In this document: positions 46,395 through 55,110 of the stretch, in pieces
Layout: every line of letters begins with the position of its first letter
Position numbering within the stretch: the stretch's first letter is position 1
Origin: a virus
Strand: one strand, 5' to 3'
IMG/VR virus record: IMGVR_UViG_3300025237_000001
Location: 124,001-188,000 of that record
Length of the DNA stretch: 64,000 bases
The notes under the pieces: generated by a model
The model's input: the letters and a program-made list of their open reading frames with translations, nothing else
Database searches by the model: none
What the model was told of the DNA's origin: nothing
Made by a program: the position numbers and the translations under genes

Positions 46395-46892
46395 ATGTCA
46401 ATAGAAATTTCAAAATACGTAAGTTACAATGAAGTAATTCGTAGTGCAACAGCATTAAGAAAGAATATTAAAAACATTCCTAACTCAGAGCAGTTAGATA
46501 AAATTAAAATATTAAGTAAAAAAGTATTTGACCCATTGAGAATTTGGTGTGGTGGTAGAGTTAAGATAAACTCAATATTCAGAAGTAAAAAATTAAACAC
46601 TAAAATTGGTGGAAGTAAATCATCTCAACATATGGCGTTTAAAGGTGCTGCTATGGACATTGATGATATATATGGACACAAAACAAACCTAGAAATGTTT
46701 TACTATATTAAAAATAATCTTATATTTGACCAGTTAATAGCTGAGTTTCCTAAAGATGGTGAACCAAGATGGTTACACGTATCTTATAACGAAGGTAAAA
46801 ACAGAAATAGGATTTTAATAGCAACTAAAATAAGTAAAAGAACAAAATACCTTTTATATGAAGGTAATGAACATTATTTAAATAAACAATGA
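46395..46892 (+). CDS. Peptidase M15-like endolysin/cell-wall peptidase
   Basis: The 165-residue protein has the M15 D,D-carboxypeptidase/endopeptidase signature: INSIFRSKKLNTKIGGSKSS, then QHMAFKGAAMDIDD (zinc His and Asp) and EPRWLHVSYNEG (third ligand His). It has no signal peptide, so it needs a holin or equivalent to reach the wall. It is one of three candidate peptidoglycan hydrolases in the window. It overlaps the next gene by 4 bases. Confidence 0.85.
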   Translation: MSIEISKYVSYNEVIRSATALRKNIKNIPNSEQLDKIKILSKKVFDPLRIWCGGRVKINSIFRSKKLNTKIGGSKSSQHMAFKGAAMDIDDIYGHKTNLEMFYYIKNNLIFDQLIAEFPKDGEPRWLHVSYNEGKNRNRILIATKISKRTKYLLYEGNEHYLNKQ

Positions 46893-47356
46893 TAGATAAC
46901 GTAAGCAAATATATAAAACACATGTCAAGACCCCTTTCTCTATTACAGATTGAGCTGATATATACTAGTAACAACATAGTGTATGAGCGAAGTGATTTGT
47001 ATTCTGATTTCACTTTAACATTAGACGACCTTATAGATTCAACCTATTTAGGTCATGATATGATGAATGAACAAGAAAGATTGATTCATTTCAATTGGTG
47101 TTGGGATAAGACATGTACATTATTGAATGGCGATGTTATTAAATTTAATGAAAATAACGAAGTTTATGTCTATTTTTTAGATTTATATTTTGAAACGTTT
47201 TATACCCCATCTTCAACACACTATAATGAAGTAAAAATATATTGGAATTATTTATTTAATTATAATATAGTAAAAACACGTTCAGATATTGATAGGTTCG
47301 TAAATTTATACAAACATTTCGATAAATCTTTTAAAAATGCTAATTATTTAATATAA
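46889..47356 (+). CDS. Unknown protein after the M15 peptidase
   Basis: The 155-residue protein is rich in Tyr and Asn (DLYFETFYTPSSTHYNEVKI). No family or membrane segment is visible. Confidence 0.5.
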   Translation: MIDNVSKYIKHMSRPLSLLQIELIYTSNNIVYERSDLYSDFTLTLDDLIDSTYLGHDMMNEQERLIHFNWCWDKTCTLLNGDVIKFNENNEVYVYFLDLYFETFYTPSSTHYNEVKIYWNYLFNYNIVKTRSDIDRFVNLYKHFDKSFKNANYLI

Positions 47357-47406
47357 AAACAGGGTTTTCTATTTATTTATTTAAATATTTCCCTTATATT
47401 AGATGT

Positions 47407-47658
47407 ATGAGAATACACAACATAGTTTTAACAGGTTTAATTAATGACCGTCTAGTTGCTTATGAAGAGCTAGAAAGGGATATGAACAAACACAACAACA
47501 TGTCAGTTGGGGATATGGTTTATGTAATTAAACAACATTTAAAAAAAATCATTAAATTGAACGCCATGATTGATGAATGGCAACAAATAATACAGTCGGA
47601 AGTAAAAAGTTCGATAGACGAACTGACTGAAAAAGTTAAAGAAAGTACACATGAATAA
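47407..47658 (+). CDS. Small helical protein, unknown
   Basis: This 83-residue, mostly helical protein (YVIKQHLKKIIKLNAMIDEWQ) overlaps the next gene by 8 bases. The AT-rich 50 bases before it show no clear promoter of either type. Confidence 0.5.
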   Translation: MRIHNIVLTGLINDRLVAYEELERDMNKHNNMSVGDMVYVIKQHLKKIIKLNAMIDEWQQIIQSEVKSSIDELTEKVKESTHE

Positions 47659-47833
47659 TTTAGAAGATTTAAAAGTTATGATTAACCGTTTAGAGGTTGA
47701 CTTAACTAAATTCTACACTAAAGGGAATAAAGCTGCTTCAATTAGAGCAAGAAAAATCTTACAAGATATTAAAGGACAAGCTCAAAATATTAGAATGGAC
47801 ATATCCGAAGTAAGAAACAAAAATAAGAAATAA
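47651..47833 (+). CDS. Small helical protein, histone-like in composition
   Basis: This 60-residue protein contains KLEVDLTKFYTKGNKAAS-like text with AASIRARKILQDIKG, which resembles the helical 'Hc1-like' small proteins (KGNKAAG.RARK) of Bacteroidota and phages. Nucleic-acid binding is possible. It is coupled to both neighbours. Confidence 0.5.
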   Translation: MNNLEDLKVMINRLEVDLTKFYTKGNKAASIRARKILQDIKGQAQNIRMDISEVRNKNKK

Positions 47834-48042
47834 TGTTAATAGCAATAATAAATAAAATACTATTGGTAGCATTCATAACAGCAATTGTTAATTTGTTCTG
47901 GCATTTATTCTATGCGATTCAAGCATGGACTAAAAACCCTGAACAAAACACTAAGTATATTTTAAGCTCTAGAAGCTTACTATTGCTAGGTTTATCAATC
48001 GCTTATGTATTAACATCAATAATAACAGGAATTAATTTATAA
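47833..48042 (+). CDS. Small two-segment membrane protein
   Basis: This 69-residue protein has two hydrophobic segments (about 3-24 and 48-66). The start overlaps the previous stop. No family is recognised. Confidence 0.5.
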   Translation: MLIAIINKILLVAFITAIVNLFWHLFYAIQAWTKNPEQNTKYILSSRSLLLLGLSIAYVLTSIITGINL

Positions 48043-48044
48043 GA

Positions 48045-48767
48045 ATGGGTAATATTAATAATAAAGTAAAAGAATTACATCCACACGTACTAAGTATACG
48101 ATTTATGGATGGGTTAACAGTAATTGATTGTGCATTTAAAGATGGGTGGGCAATACCTAAATCAGATACGGTTGGAAATGAAACAACCCCTGATAAACCA
48201 AACTACTACATGTTATATCCGTTGAGTGAGAATGTTGGTATAGATGAGATGTTAGATTACGTTACTTATGTAATTAAAGTTAACATAGAACGTGAGTTGA
48301 AAATCAAATTACTTCAAATTAAGATTAATGAATTGAAACAATTGTTCACTAAAATTTCTTTAGAGAAATGTAAAACAATTCAATTTGAATTTAAAACAAA
48401 CTTAGATATCACATCCGAAGATAACATCAATTTAGATGAAATGCCAATTTACAACGCAAATGATGCTGTAAGTGATGCTGTAAGTGATGCTGTAAGTGAT
48501 GCTGTAAACACTGGAAATGATACTACACCAAACACTGGAAATGATGCAGAAGATGAACATGTAAGAACAATTTCTAGGCAAGATGTTATAAATGATAAAG
48601 ATGTTAGTAATGTAAATCCAGCAACGGCTTCATTTAACAATGAGACTTTTGATTTACCACCAAAGAAGAATAATAAAGTAGTAGAGGTGCAAGAGTTTGT
48701 GGTTCCTGAAGTTATATGTAAATGTGACCCATTGGACCCAAATCAAGTTTGCCCAGCATGTATATAA
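48045..48767 (+). CDS. Acidic protein with DAVS tandem repeat
   Basis: The 240-residue protein has a folded N-terminal half and a disordered, acidic part containing four SDAV units and two TGND units. The end (VICKCDPLDPNQVCPACI) has a CxC ... CxxC pair, probably metal-binding. No family is recognised. Confidence 0.5.
   Translation: MGNINNKVKELHPHVLSIRFMDGLTVIDCAFKDGWAIPKSDTVGNETTPDKPNYYMLYPLSENVGIDEMLDYVTYVIKVNIERELKIKLLQIKINELKQLFTKISLEKCKTIQFEFKTNLDITSEDNINLDEMPIYNANDAVSDAVSDAVSDAVNTGNDTTPNTGNDAEDEHVRTISRQDVINDKDVSNVNPATASFNNETFDLPPKKNNKVVEVQEFVVPEVICKCDPLDPNQVCPACI
48462..48509 (+). repeat. Four copies of a 12-base coding repeat
   Basis: The unit GATGCTGTAAGT is repeated nearly perfectly and encodes DAVS. 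It is a likely site of copy-number variation. Confidence 0.85.
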
Positions 48768-48768
48768 G

Positions 48769-49071
48769 ATGAATGTAATAATATTTTTAATAATAGCGTA
48801 TGGAGTATCCAACATAATGGTATTCTCTTCCATCTTCAAATGGTGGAGAAATTTATGGTCAAGATGGTCCCCAAATTTCTTTGGAGAACTATTCAGTTGC
48901 ATGATTTGTTTACCTTTTTATGTAGGAATATTACTATCTCTCTTTATTTTTTCAGTGAGTGGTGTATATTTAGGGGTAGGTAGTGTATACTTAGCAGCTT
49001 TTTTAGATGGGTGTTTCGCATCAGGTGGTGTATGGTTAATACATTCGTTACAAGAAAAATTAGAAAGATGA
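48769..49071 (+). CDS. Membrane protein with CxxC, DUF1360-like
   Basis: ATG 48769 follows the previous stop directly and gives 100 residues. There is a hydrophobic N-terminus, then FFGELFSCMICLPFYVGILL with a Cys-x-x-Cys inside a membrane hairpin, and another hydrophobic segment. The pattern resembles DUF1360-type small membrane proteins. The function is unknown. Confidence 0.5.
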   Translation: MNVIIFLIIAYGVSNIMVFSSIFKWWRNLWSRWSPNFFGELFSCMICLPFYVGILLSLFIFSVSGVYLGVGSVYLAAFLDGCFASGGVWLIHSLQEKLER

Positions 49072-49292
49072 AAGATTATCTAACTAATTCAATAAAAAAA
49101 GAATCTAATGGAATCGCATTAGAGCAAAAGAAAACCGACTTAAGGAAAGAAGCTTTTATTCAGGAAATAAAAAATGGTTTAGGTGAAGAAATAAAATTGA
49201 ACCCCAACAGAGTAGAAGTTGTAATAAAAACACCTATCAAACGTGATGGGTTTTTGAAGAGGTTTTTAAAAAGATTAAATAAAGTGTTTTAA
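49068..49292 (+). CDS. Small basic protein, unknown
   Basis: ATG 49068 overlaps the previous TGA. The 74-residue product is helical with a basic C-terminus (RDGFLKRFLKRLNKVF), which may bind membrane or nucleic acid. Confidence 0.5.
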   Translation: MKDYLTNSIKKESNGIALEQKKTDLRKEAFIQEIKNGLGEEIKLNPNRVEVVIKTPIKRDGFLKRFLKRLNKVF

Positions 49293-49293
49293 A

Positions 49294-49524
49294 ATGAGAT
49301 ATGAAACTTTGATAGAAAGTGTTTCGGAAATAGTTAACAATGAGTTAATTTATAAAGAAGGTTTAGTGTTAGTTTACAAACTAAGTGCTAAAAAGCATAG
49401 AAAATTAAGTGAACACGTTTTTCTTAAAATAAATACTGATACCAACGAAGCGTTTGAACACACAGAAGAGTTCGAAGTTGAGATGGGTGGTATTGTAATA
49501 AAATTTGTAGTAGATGAAGAGTAA
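49294..49524 (+). CDS. Small protein with LIE-type N-terminus, unknown
   Basis: The 76-residue protein starts MRYETLIESVSEIV, which faintly resembles the capsid-targeting-like N-termini elsewhere in the window (LIE|S). The remainder is a beta domain. No family is recognised. Confidence 0.45.
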   Translation: MRYETLIESVSEIVNNELIYKEGLVLVYKLSAKKHRKLSEHVFLKINTDTNEAFEHTEEFEVEMGGIVIKFVVDEE

Positions 49525-49705
49525 GTTTTACAGATGTATGGTTTTTTCCTTTTATATTGGTGAGGGGATTAGGTGGTTTAAATTATTTAAGCTAAAACTT
49601 TCTTTTAAACATATTAACAAATATAAGTTTAAAACTAATAACCCTGATGGAATTTACGTAGGGTATTGGTTAATAAACCTACAATCAATAACTAAATTAA
49701 ATTAA
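49514..49705 (+). CDS. Small basic aromatic protein, unknown
   Basis: The 63-residue protein overlaps the previous gene by 11 bases. It is rich in Lys, Phe and Tyr. No motif is visible. Confidence 0.4.
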   Translation: MKSKFYRCMVFSFYIGEGIRWFKLFKLKLSFKHINKYKFKTNNPDGIYVGYWLINLQSITKLN

Positions 49706-49711
49706 AATAAA

Positions 49712-49936
49712 ATGGAAACAGAAGAAATTCAAACAGTTACCGAAGTGAAAGAGACAGGTATTGTATTATCAGATAACGAGAAACAATTAATTGAGAACTC
49801 ACGAAGACAAATGGACGCTTTAGAGGGATTTAAAACAGCTTACAACGAACTAGTTCAAAGAACTGGATTCGCTTGGGTAGTTGATGGTAATTCACCTATA
49901 AACAACCCTGTACTAGGGGTTGCGAAAGTAAACTAA
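49712..49936 (+). CDS. Small acidic protein, unknown
   Basis: This 74-residue protein has an acidic N-terminus and a helix (DNEKQLIENSRRQMDALEGF). It is followed by a terminator. Confidence 0.5.
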   Translation: METEEIQTVTEVKETGIVLSDNEKQLIENSRRQMDALEGFKTAYNELVQRTGFAWVVDGNSPINNPVLGVAKVN

Positions 49937-49957
49937 GAGAAATACGGTAAAAAATCA

Positions 49958-49986
49958 AAAACCCATGAGAAATCATGGGTTTTTTG
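49958..49986 (+). terminator. Rho-independent terminator
   Basis: AAAACCCATGA and TCATGGGTTTT enclose a GAAA tetraloop and are followed by a T run. Confidence 0.92.
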
Positions 49987-50021
49987 TTTACAATGTTATT
50001 TATTTTAACTATCATTGTTAT

Positions 50022-50228
50022 ATGAAAATAGTAATAAAAGAAATAACACCAACAGGGGATAGTTTATTAGTCTACTTAATGACTGATACTAACCAACCTG
50101 TGAGTTGTAATATAACTCAAAAAAGTGAGTTAACTGAAACGATAAGTTCAGTGTCAAATAATATTAAGGATTATCCACAAGAGAAATATTCTTACGCACA
50201 ATACATTAAACAAGATGAGCAAAACTAA
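50022..50228 (+). CDS. Small protein, unknown
   Basis: The first ATG beyond the terminator (50022) gives 68 residues; an earlier in-frame ATG lies inside the terminator stem and is unlikely. No family is recognised. It overlaps the next gene by 14 bases. Confidence 0.5.
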   Translation: MKIVIKEITPTGDSLLVYLMTDTNQPVSCNITQKSELTETISSVSNNIKDYPQEKYSYAQYIKQDEQN

Positions 50229-50520
50229 AGAACACCCATTAATACTAGTATGTTATATGGATAGAGAATTAATGAAACAACAAGAAATAATGGTTCACAT
50301 CAGTGAAGGAATTAATAGAGCTATAGCTGAAAGAGAAGCCAACGCAATGGCATTCTTCCTACCAACTGACGGACCAGAAAGAATGGAATGTATCAACCCA
50401 ATACATACAACAAAGAAACAAGCAGATAAAATCGATAAAATGATTAAAGATGTTAGAGAATCCTTTGATATTGGTCAAGGTGCTGATGAAAATCTAGATG
50501 ATGATTTAGGTGACTCATGA
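50215..50520 (+). CDS. Small protein, unknown
   Basis: The 101-residue protein has a strand-helix start (LILVCYMDRELMKQQEIMVH), a conserved-looking GPERMECINP turn and an acidic tail. The fold is unknown. It overlaps the next gene by 4 bases. Confidence 0.5.
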   Translation: MSKTKEHPLILVCYMDRELMKQQEIMVHISEGINRAIAEREANAMAFFLPTDGPERMECINPIHTTKKQADKIDKMIKDVRESFDIGQGADENLDDDLGDS

Positions 50521-51164
50521 GACCTGATGCTATTGATAGGGCGTTTTATGAGAAATTTGGTTATAAGTATCTTGGCATGTATGATGGTGTCCCAATTATA
50601 GAAGAAATTAATAGAATCCCATCAGCGGTGCAAAACGATAGAAAAGCAAAACAAATAAAAGAAATGAAAGTTAAAAAACAAGATTTAGAAATGAAGAACT
50701 TGGTAGTTATTAAAGCTCCAGATAAATTAACCAATGGTGGTACTACAGTATTTCTTGCTGGTTCTATTGATATGGGTAAAGCTGTTGATTGGCAAACTCA
50801 AATTGAAAATGAACTTAAAGAAAAATTAAGTGGTGATACAATTGTAACACTTTATAATCCAAGACGTGATGATTGGGATTCTTCATGGGAACAAACAATA
50901 GAGAATGATAATTTTAGAACGCAAGTAGAATGGGAATTAAATGGAATGGAAGTAGCAGATAAAATTGTGGTTTTCATTGACCCCAAAGGTAAAGCACCAA
51001 TTACGTTATTCGAATTGGGGCTACATGCTAGGTCTGGAAAAATATGTGTATGTTGTCCAGACGGGTTTTACCGAAAAGGTAATGTAGATATCGTTTGTGC
51101 CAAATATAATATACCAATGGTAGATAATATTGATGGATTGATTAACTTTATATTAGATGGGTAG
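50517..51164 (+). CDS. Nucleoside 2-deoxyribosyltransferase-like protein
   Basis: The 215-residue protein has an N-terminal extension of about 70 residues and then a Rossmann-like domain: VFLAGSIDMGKAVDWQTQIE, YNPRRDDWDSSW, QVEWELNGMEVADKIVVFID and LFELGLHARSGK. These match the Nuc_deoxyrib_tr_2 family, which breaks or exchanges N-glycosidic bonds of nucleotides. A role in nucleotide salvage or NAD-type signalling is possible. It ends with TAG, one of four amber stops seen here. Confidence 0.75.
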   Translation: MRPDAIDRAFYEKFGYKYLGMYDGVPIIEEINRIPSAVQNDRKAKQIKEMKVKKQDLEMKNLVVIKAPDKLTNGGTTVFLAGSIDMGKAVDWQTQIENELKEKLSGDTIVTLYNPRRDDWDSSWEQTIENDNFRTQVEWELNGMEVADKIVVFIDPKGKAPITLFELGLHARSGKICVCCPDGFYRKGNVDIVCAKYNIPMVDNIDGLINFILDG

Positions 51165-51639
51165 CTTTTTAAGAAGATTGGACGTTAAAGTGGATATAAT
51201 TGGGGATTCTATCCACGTCACTAAAAAATGGGTAAACTTAGGATTCTTAGATGGGCTTAAAGGTCATATCAAACCTAATATCGCTGAATTATATGAATCT
51301 GAAGCATCTCGCAATTCATATACAAAAGGTCATAAACCAGCAGCGGTTAAAAATATGGAAGAAGCTAAAAGGATTAAAGAAAATAAAATCTGGTGGATTT
51401 ATATGGTAGAATGTGCAGATGGTACAATTTATACTGGAATATCTAATAACGTTTCTAAGCGCATCTTAACGCATAACTCTGGAAAGGGAGCAAAGTATAC
51501 TAGAAGTCGCTTACCAGTCACTCTAAAGTGGTCACAAAGCTGTGAGAACAGGTCTGAGGCTAGTAAAGAAGAGTATAAAATAAAAAAACTCACTAGAAAA
51601 GAGAAATTACAGAAAATTGAAGAATATGGAAAACAATGA
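51157..51639 (+). CDS. GIY-YIG nuclease with N-terminal extension
   Basis: The 160-residue protein has a GIY-YIG domain in its second half: WIYMVECADGTIYTGISNNV, then KRILTHNSGKGAKYTRSRLP. Spacing matches UvrC/YhbQ-type single-domain nucleases. The first 75 residues are not a known DNA-binding module. It may be a repair nuclease or a homing-type endonuclease; there is no sign of an intron beside it. It overlaps its neighbours. Confidence 0.8.
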   Translation: MGSFLRRLDVKVDIIGDSIHVTKKWVNLGFLDGLKGHIKPNIAELYESEASRNSYTKGHKPAAVKNMEEAKRIKENKIWWIYMVECADGTIYTGISNNVSKRILTHNSGKGAKYTRSRLPVTLKWSQSCENRSEASKEEYKIKKLTRKEKLQKIEEYGKQ

Positions 51640-51817
51640 TATATTATCAGGAAATACTTATATGTTAACACCTAACCCTATATATTATAAAGTTAATATT
51701 GATAAGATAGAAACATTAGAAGATATTAAACTAATATTAAAACATCTTAATTTAAATTATACTCCGAAAGACAAAGAAGAATACGAAGAAATTAAACATT
51801 TATTAATATTGAATTAA
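51626..51817 (+). CDS. Small acidic protein, unknown
   Basis: ATG 51626 gives 63 residues and overlaps the GIY-YIG gene by 14 bases. The stop overlaps the end of the convergent minus-strand gene. No family is recognised. Confidence 0.45.
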   Translation: MENNDILSGNTYMLTPNPIYYKVNIDKIETLEDIKLILKHLNLNYTPKDKEEYEEIKHLLILN

Positions 51818-52473
51818 GGTCTTGTGGTAGTTCGCCAAATTTTGGTATAATCCCAACCAGTGTGTTCATGAATGATATCATAATAATCTCCACACATTTT
51901 TTTATTGGCAGTTCCCATAAAGAATAAGTTCTTAATCTTATTATCTTTTGCAGCTTTGGCTAATTCGTGATGCAATCGTTGAGCATCCTTTTTACATTTA
52001 CAAATAACCATTTCAAATTGGTCTTCTTCATGAATAAGTAATTTGTTATTCACAACGACAACTTGTTTAGTTTTCTTTTTATCACCCATACCAACCATAA
52101 GTAATTGAATGATATCAATGATGGATTTTCTATCAGTTTGATTATTATAACCATGAACCCAGAAAGATTCCTCAATTTCATAAGTGGAGTCATGTAAAAC
52201 TGTCCAAATCCCAAAGATTGGTTTTTCATAGACATTTTTACCATATCGATTTCTAACTAACCTAGATTTATCACCTTCTACATAATCCTTAACCACGTAT
52301 ATTTTATAAGTTGCTGGAATGATACCATTGTAGTTGATAAACTCTTTTCTAAAAAAAACATTATTCTCCATCTTTATTTTGTTAAAATTAACAAAAGAAG
52401 TTGTCTCTTTTTTGGACCTATGAAGGGTTTTCTTATATTCCCCGTTTCTAGTTAGAATTACTCGATATAACAT
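51814..52473 (-). CDS. Unknown minus-strand protein with late-type motif
   Basis: The 219-residue protein has no known domain. It contains a beta-rich N-terminal half and a helical part with KKDAQRLHHELAKAAKD, followed by FFMGTANKKMCGDYYDI. It runs against the surrounding genes and converges with the gene at 51626. On its own strand an ATATTTATA motif lies 2 bases before the ATG, so a late, nearly leaderless transcript is likely. Confidence 0.55.
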   Translation of the reverse strand: MLYRVILTRNGEYKKTLHRSKKETTSFVNFNKIKMENNVFFRKEFINYNGIIPATYKIYVVKDYVEGDKSRLVRNRYGKNVYEKPIFGIWTVLHDSTYEIEESFWVHGYNNQTDRKSIIDIIQLLMVGMGDKKKTKQVVVVNNKLLIHEEDQFEMVICKCKKDAQRLHHELAKAAKDNKIKNLFFMGTANKKMCGDYYDIIHEHTGWDYTKIWRTTTRP

Positions 52474-52475
52474 AT

Positions 52476-52484
52476 TATAAATAT
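52476..52484 (-). promoter_or_regulatory. Putative late promoter on the minus strand (ATATTTATA)
   Basis: Perfect motif on the minus strand directly before the ATG at 52473. Confidence 0.55.
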
Positions 52485-52511
52485 AATTTATCTTTAAATA
52501 TACGAAAAAAA

Positions 52512-52544
52512 TTTGTATATTAAATATAAATTCACTATATTTGC
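52512..52544 (+). promoter_or_regulatory. Host-type promoter for dnaJ
   Basis: TTTG (52512-52515), 20 bases, TATATTTGC (52536-52544), ATG 17 bases further on. It is back to back with the minus-strand late motif. Confidence 0.85.
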
Positions 52545-52560
52545 ATTATAAAATAAAATT

Positions 52561-53601
52561 ATGTCAAAAGACCTATATAAAACATTAGAATTAAGCAAAA
52601 CTGCGGATGCTACTGAAATTAAGAAAGCATATCGTATGCTGGCTAAGAAATACCATCCAGATAAGAATCCAGATGATAAAACAGCCGAAGCTAAATTCAA
52701 AGAAGTTGCCGAAGCTTATGAAATATTAAGTGACACCACTAAAAGGGCGACCTATGACCAAATGGGTTATGAAGCTTCTCAAAGAGGTGGTGGTCGTCAT
52801 TACGATATGAATGATATGGGTGCTGCATTCAATGCAATGCGAGAGCAACAACAAGCCGAACAAGTTAAACGTAGATATACTATCCATCAAGTCGTTAAAA
52901 TATCTATGGAAGATGTTTACGAAGGTGCGATTAAAAAGCTCACTTATAAACGCATTGAAAAATGTAAGCCATGTAATGGTAAAGGTGGTGAAAACGTAGT
53001 AAGGTGTACCACATGTGATGGTAAGGGTATTGAAGTTATAACACAACGTACCAATTTTGGTATGATGCAAAATAATATATCTTGTAGAGGTTGTGATGGT
53101 AGAGGGTTTAAAATTGCTAACGCTTGTGATTCTTGTAAAGGGAAAGGCATTCAAGGGAAAAATGAAGAAATAGAAGTTGACATCCCACATAGTATCTTAC
53201 CTCACGAACAAATGCAATATGTTGGTAAAGGTCACTATTACGTTGATGCTCAGGGAGAAGAATCATTTGGTGACTTAATATTATCATTTCAAGCGGATGA
53301 AACCAAGTTTACTATATTAAAAAACTTTGGCTTATTAACTAAAATTGATTTACCATATGAAGTTATGGTATTAGGTGGTGAATTTGAATTTACTACAATT
53401 GATGGGTCAGTACTTAAAGTAACCGTATCCGAATTAACCGACATTGGTAAGAAATTGAAGTTAAAGGGTAAGGGGTTGAAACACCGTGGTTATGAGGTCT
53501 TAAGAGGTGACCTATATATCATGATTGATTTAAAATTCCCAACTGAAATCACCGCTGAGGAAAAGGAAATTCTTAAAATGTTAAAAAAAACTAAGGAATA
53601 A
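52561..53601 (+). CDS. dnaJ: DnaJ/Hsp40 co-chaperone
   Basis: The 346-residue protein has a J domain with HPD at residues 32-34 and four CxxCxGxG-type zinc motifs ([32 protein letters not shown], about 138-200). The C-terminal substrate-binding domain follows. It should stimulate host DnaK, delivering phage or host proteins. The usual Gly/Phe-rich linker is short. It has its own host-type promoter and precedes clpP, which suggests a protein quality-control module. Confidence 0.95.
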   Translation: MSKDLYKTLELSKTADATEIKKAYRMLAKKYHPDKNPDDKTAEAKFKEVAEAYEILSDTTKRATYDQMGYEASQRGGGRHYDMNDMGAAFNAMREQQQAEQVKRRYTIHQVVKISMEDVYEGAIKKLTYKRIEKCKPCNGKGGENVVRCTTCDGKGIEVITQRTNFGMMQNNISCRGCDGRGFKIANACDSCKGKGIQGKNEEIEVDIPHSILPHEQMQYVGKGHYYVDAQGEESFGDLILSFQADETKFTILKNFGLLTKIDLPYEVMVLGGEFEFTTIDGSVLKVTVSELTDIGKKLKLKGKGLKHRGYEVLRGDLYIMIDLKFPTEITAEEKEILKMLKKTKE

Positions 53602-53634
53602 CTTGTTTATTTGTATTTTTTGTAGTTACATTGC
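53602..53634 (+). promoter_or_regulatory. Possible host-type promoter
   Basis: CTTG (53602-53605), 21 bases, TACATTGC (53627-53634), a weaker version of the host consensus, 35 bases before the next ATG. Confidence 0.5.
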
Positions 53635-53668
53635 ATAAATAATAACAAACAAAAAAAATACAAATAAT

Positions 53669-54094
53669 ATGGCAAAATGGGGTGAACCTTCGGATGAGAC
53701 ATTCGATGAAATAGAACAAGTACTAATTCAATCTGGATTAGATAATTTAATAAACACAAAAATCATCGTAAACGATGAGCAAAAGAAAAATGTGATTCTG
53801 GTAAAGAAAATTTCAGCGAGCATTTCTTTTGCATTTAATAACGATTTGTTAATAATGGTGAACGAATCAATTTTTGATGAGTTACCACCTGAACAAAAAC
53901 GTCTTTGTATTGAAGAAGCATTAAGTGGTACACACCATAACGGTACTAACGTAGTTGTTGGTACACCTGATATGAATACATACCACGGTTTCTTAGAGAA
54001 GCACGGTTATGATAAATTTCTAGTATTGGAAGAATCCATTAAGTCTTTATATGAGACTCAGAAGAATGATGGTGAAGACCCTAAAGTAGATTAA
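53669..54094 (+). CDS. Unknown protein preceding clpP
   Basis: The 141-residue acidic protein lies one base before clpP and so is co-translated with it. It contains LPPEQKRLCIEEALSGTHHNG, which recalls a degraded metallopeptidase helix (E..L..HH) but lacks a clear HExxH. It could be an adaptor or partner of ClpP; only the position suggests this. Confidence 0.5.
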   Translation: MAKWGEPSDETFDEIEQVLIQSGLDNLINTKIIVNDEQKKNVILVKKISASISFAFNNDLLIMVNESIFDELPPEQKRLCIEEALSGTHHNGTNVVVGTPDMNTYHGFLEKHGYDKFLVLEESIKSLYETQKNDGEDPKVD

Positions 54095-54095
54095 T

Positions 54096-54830
54096 ATGGA
54101 TATGTATTCACCAATAGACTTCCAAAGTGAATTTAGGAGTTATGCAATGAAGCATATGGGCGTTACAAGTTCTCAATTTTATTATTGGGACAGAATGCAA
54201 ACCGAATTATATACCAATCGTATGGTATCATCACCACCGCAAGGTTCGATGACACCTTACATTCTTGAAGAAAGAGAATTAAGGGTTACCCAAATGGATA
54301 TCTTCTCTAGGTTAATGATGGATAGAATTTTATGGTTGGCTGGACCAGTTAACGACTTAATGAGTACAACGGTTCAAGCACAATTATTATTCTTAGAAAG
54401 TCTTGATAGAGATAAAGATATTACGATTTACGTTGATACTCCAGGTGGGAGTGTTAAATCTGGACTATCAATGATAGATAATATGATGTTATGTAATGCA
54501 GATATCAGAACGGTTAATACTGGGATGGCTGCGTCAATGGGTTCATTATTATTAGGTGCTGGAACAAAGGGGAAAAGAAGTACACTTCGTTCTAGTAGAG
54601 TAATGTTACACCAATTATCTTCTGGATATGACGGTAATCATCAAGACAATAAGATTAGCTTTCAAGAGAGTGAAAAATATAATATTCAGTTGTTTGAATA
54701 TTTAGGTGAGTTTTGTGGTAAAGACCCTAAAGAAGTAATGGATAATGCGAGTAGAGATTTATGGCTTAATTCAAAAGAAGCTGTTGAATACGGAATCGTA
54801 GATGAAATTATAACTAAGAATAATGGGTAA
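54096..54830 (+). CDS. clpP: ClpP-like serine protease
   Basis: The 244-residue protein has the ClpP fold with all three catalytic residues: S147 in GMAASMGS, H172 in MLHQL and D221 in SRDLWLN. The TPGGSV loop precedes the Ser, and AVEYGIVDEI closes the domain. An extra N-terminal part of about 50 residues precedes the core and replaces the usual propeptide. It may form a ring with host ClpX/ClpA and degrade tagged proteins, which fits the tmRNA 690 bases downstream. Confidence 0.93.
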   Translation: MDMYSPIDFQSEFRSYAMKHMGVTSSQFYYWDRMQTELYTNRMVSSPPQGSMTPYILEERELRVTQMDIFSRLMMDRILWLAGPVNDLMSTTVQAQLLFLESLDRDKDITIYVDTPGGSVKSGLSMIDNMMLCNADIRTVNTGMAASMGSLLLGAGTKGKRSTLRSSRVMLHQLSSGYDGNHQDNKISFQESEKYNIQLFEYLGEFCGKDPKEVMDNASRDLWLNSKEAVEYGIVDEIITKNNG

Positions 54831-54896
54831 TGAATATGGATATGGATATAAGGTAATTGTAGTAAAACGATTAAATTAAATTAAAAAACACTTTTA

Positions 54897-55097
54897 ATGA
54901 ATAAGATTAAAATAGGTGATGAGGTTTTAGATATAGGTGAAAACTATCAACCAAAGGGGGTGTTTATTGTCGAAGAAATAAGAAGTGATGGTTGGGTATG
55001 GGGAAGTGGTATGACCAAACCATATTATGGTAAAGACAATAAAAAAAAGAATTTCACATCAACATTTAATGGTTATATCAAATCATCAAATCATTAG
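54897..55097 (+). CDS. Small protein, unknown
   Basis: The 66-residue protein has an SH3-like strand pattern (KIGDEVLDIGENYQPKGVFI, then GWVWGSGM). It ends in TAG. No function is assigned. Confidence 0.5.
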   Translation: MNKIKIGDEVLDIGENYQPKGVFIVEEIRSDGWVWGSGMTKPYYGKDNKKKNFTSTFNGYIKSSNH

Positions 55098-55110
55098 GAC
55101 ATTTTGAAAA

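Noticed and set aside
48449-48640. Minus-strand frame over the DAVS repeat
   Set aside because: Its apparent repeat (TASL) is only the antisense reading of the coding repeat.
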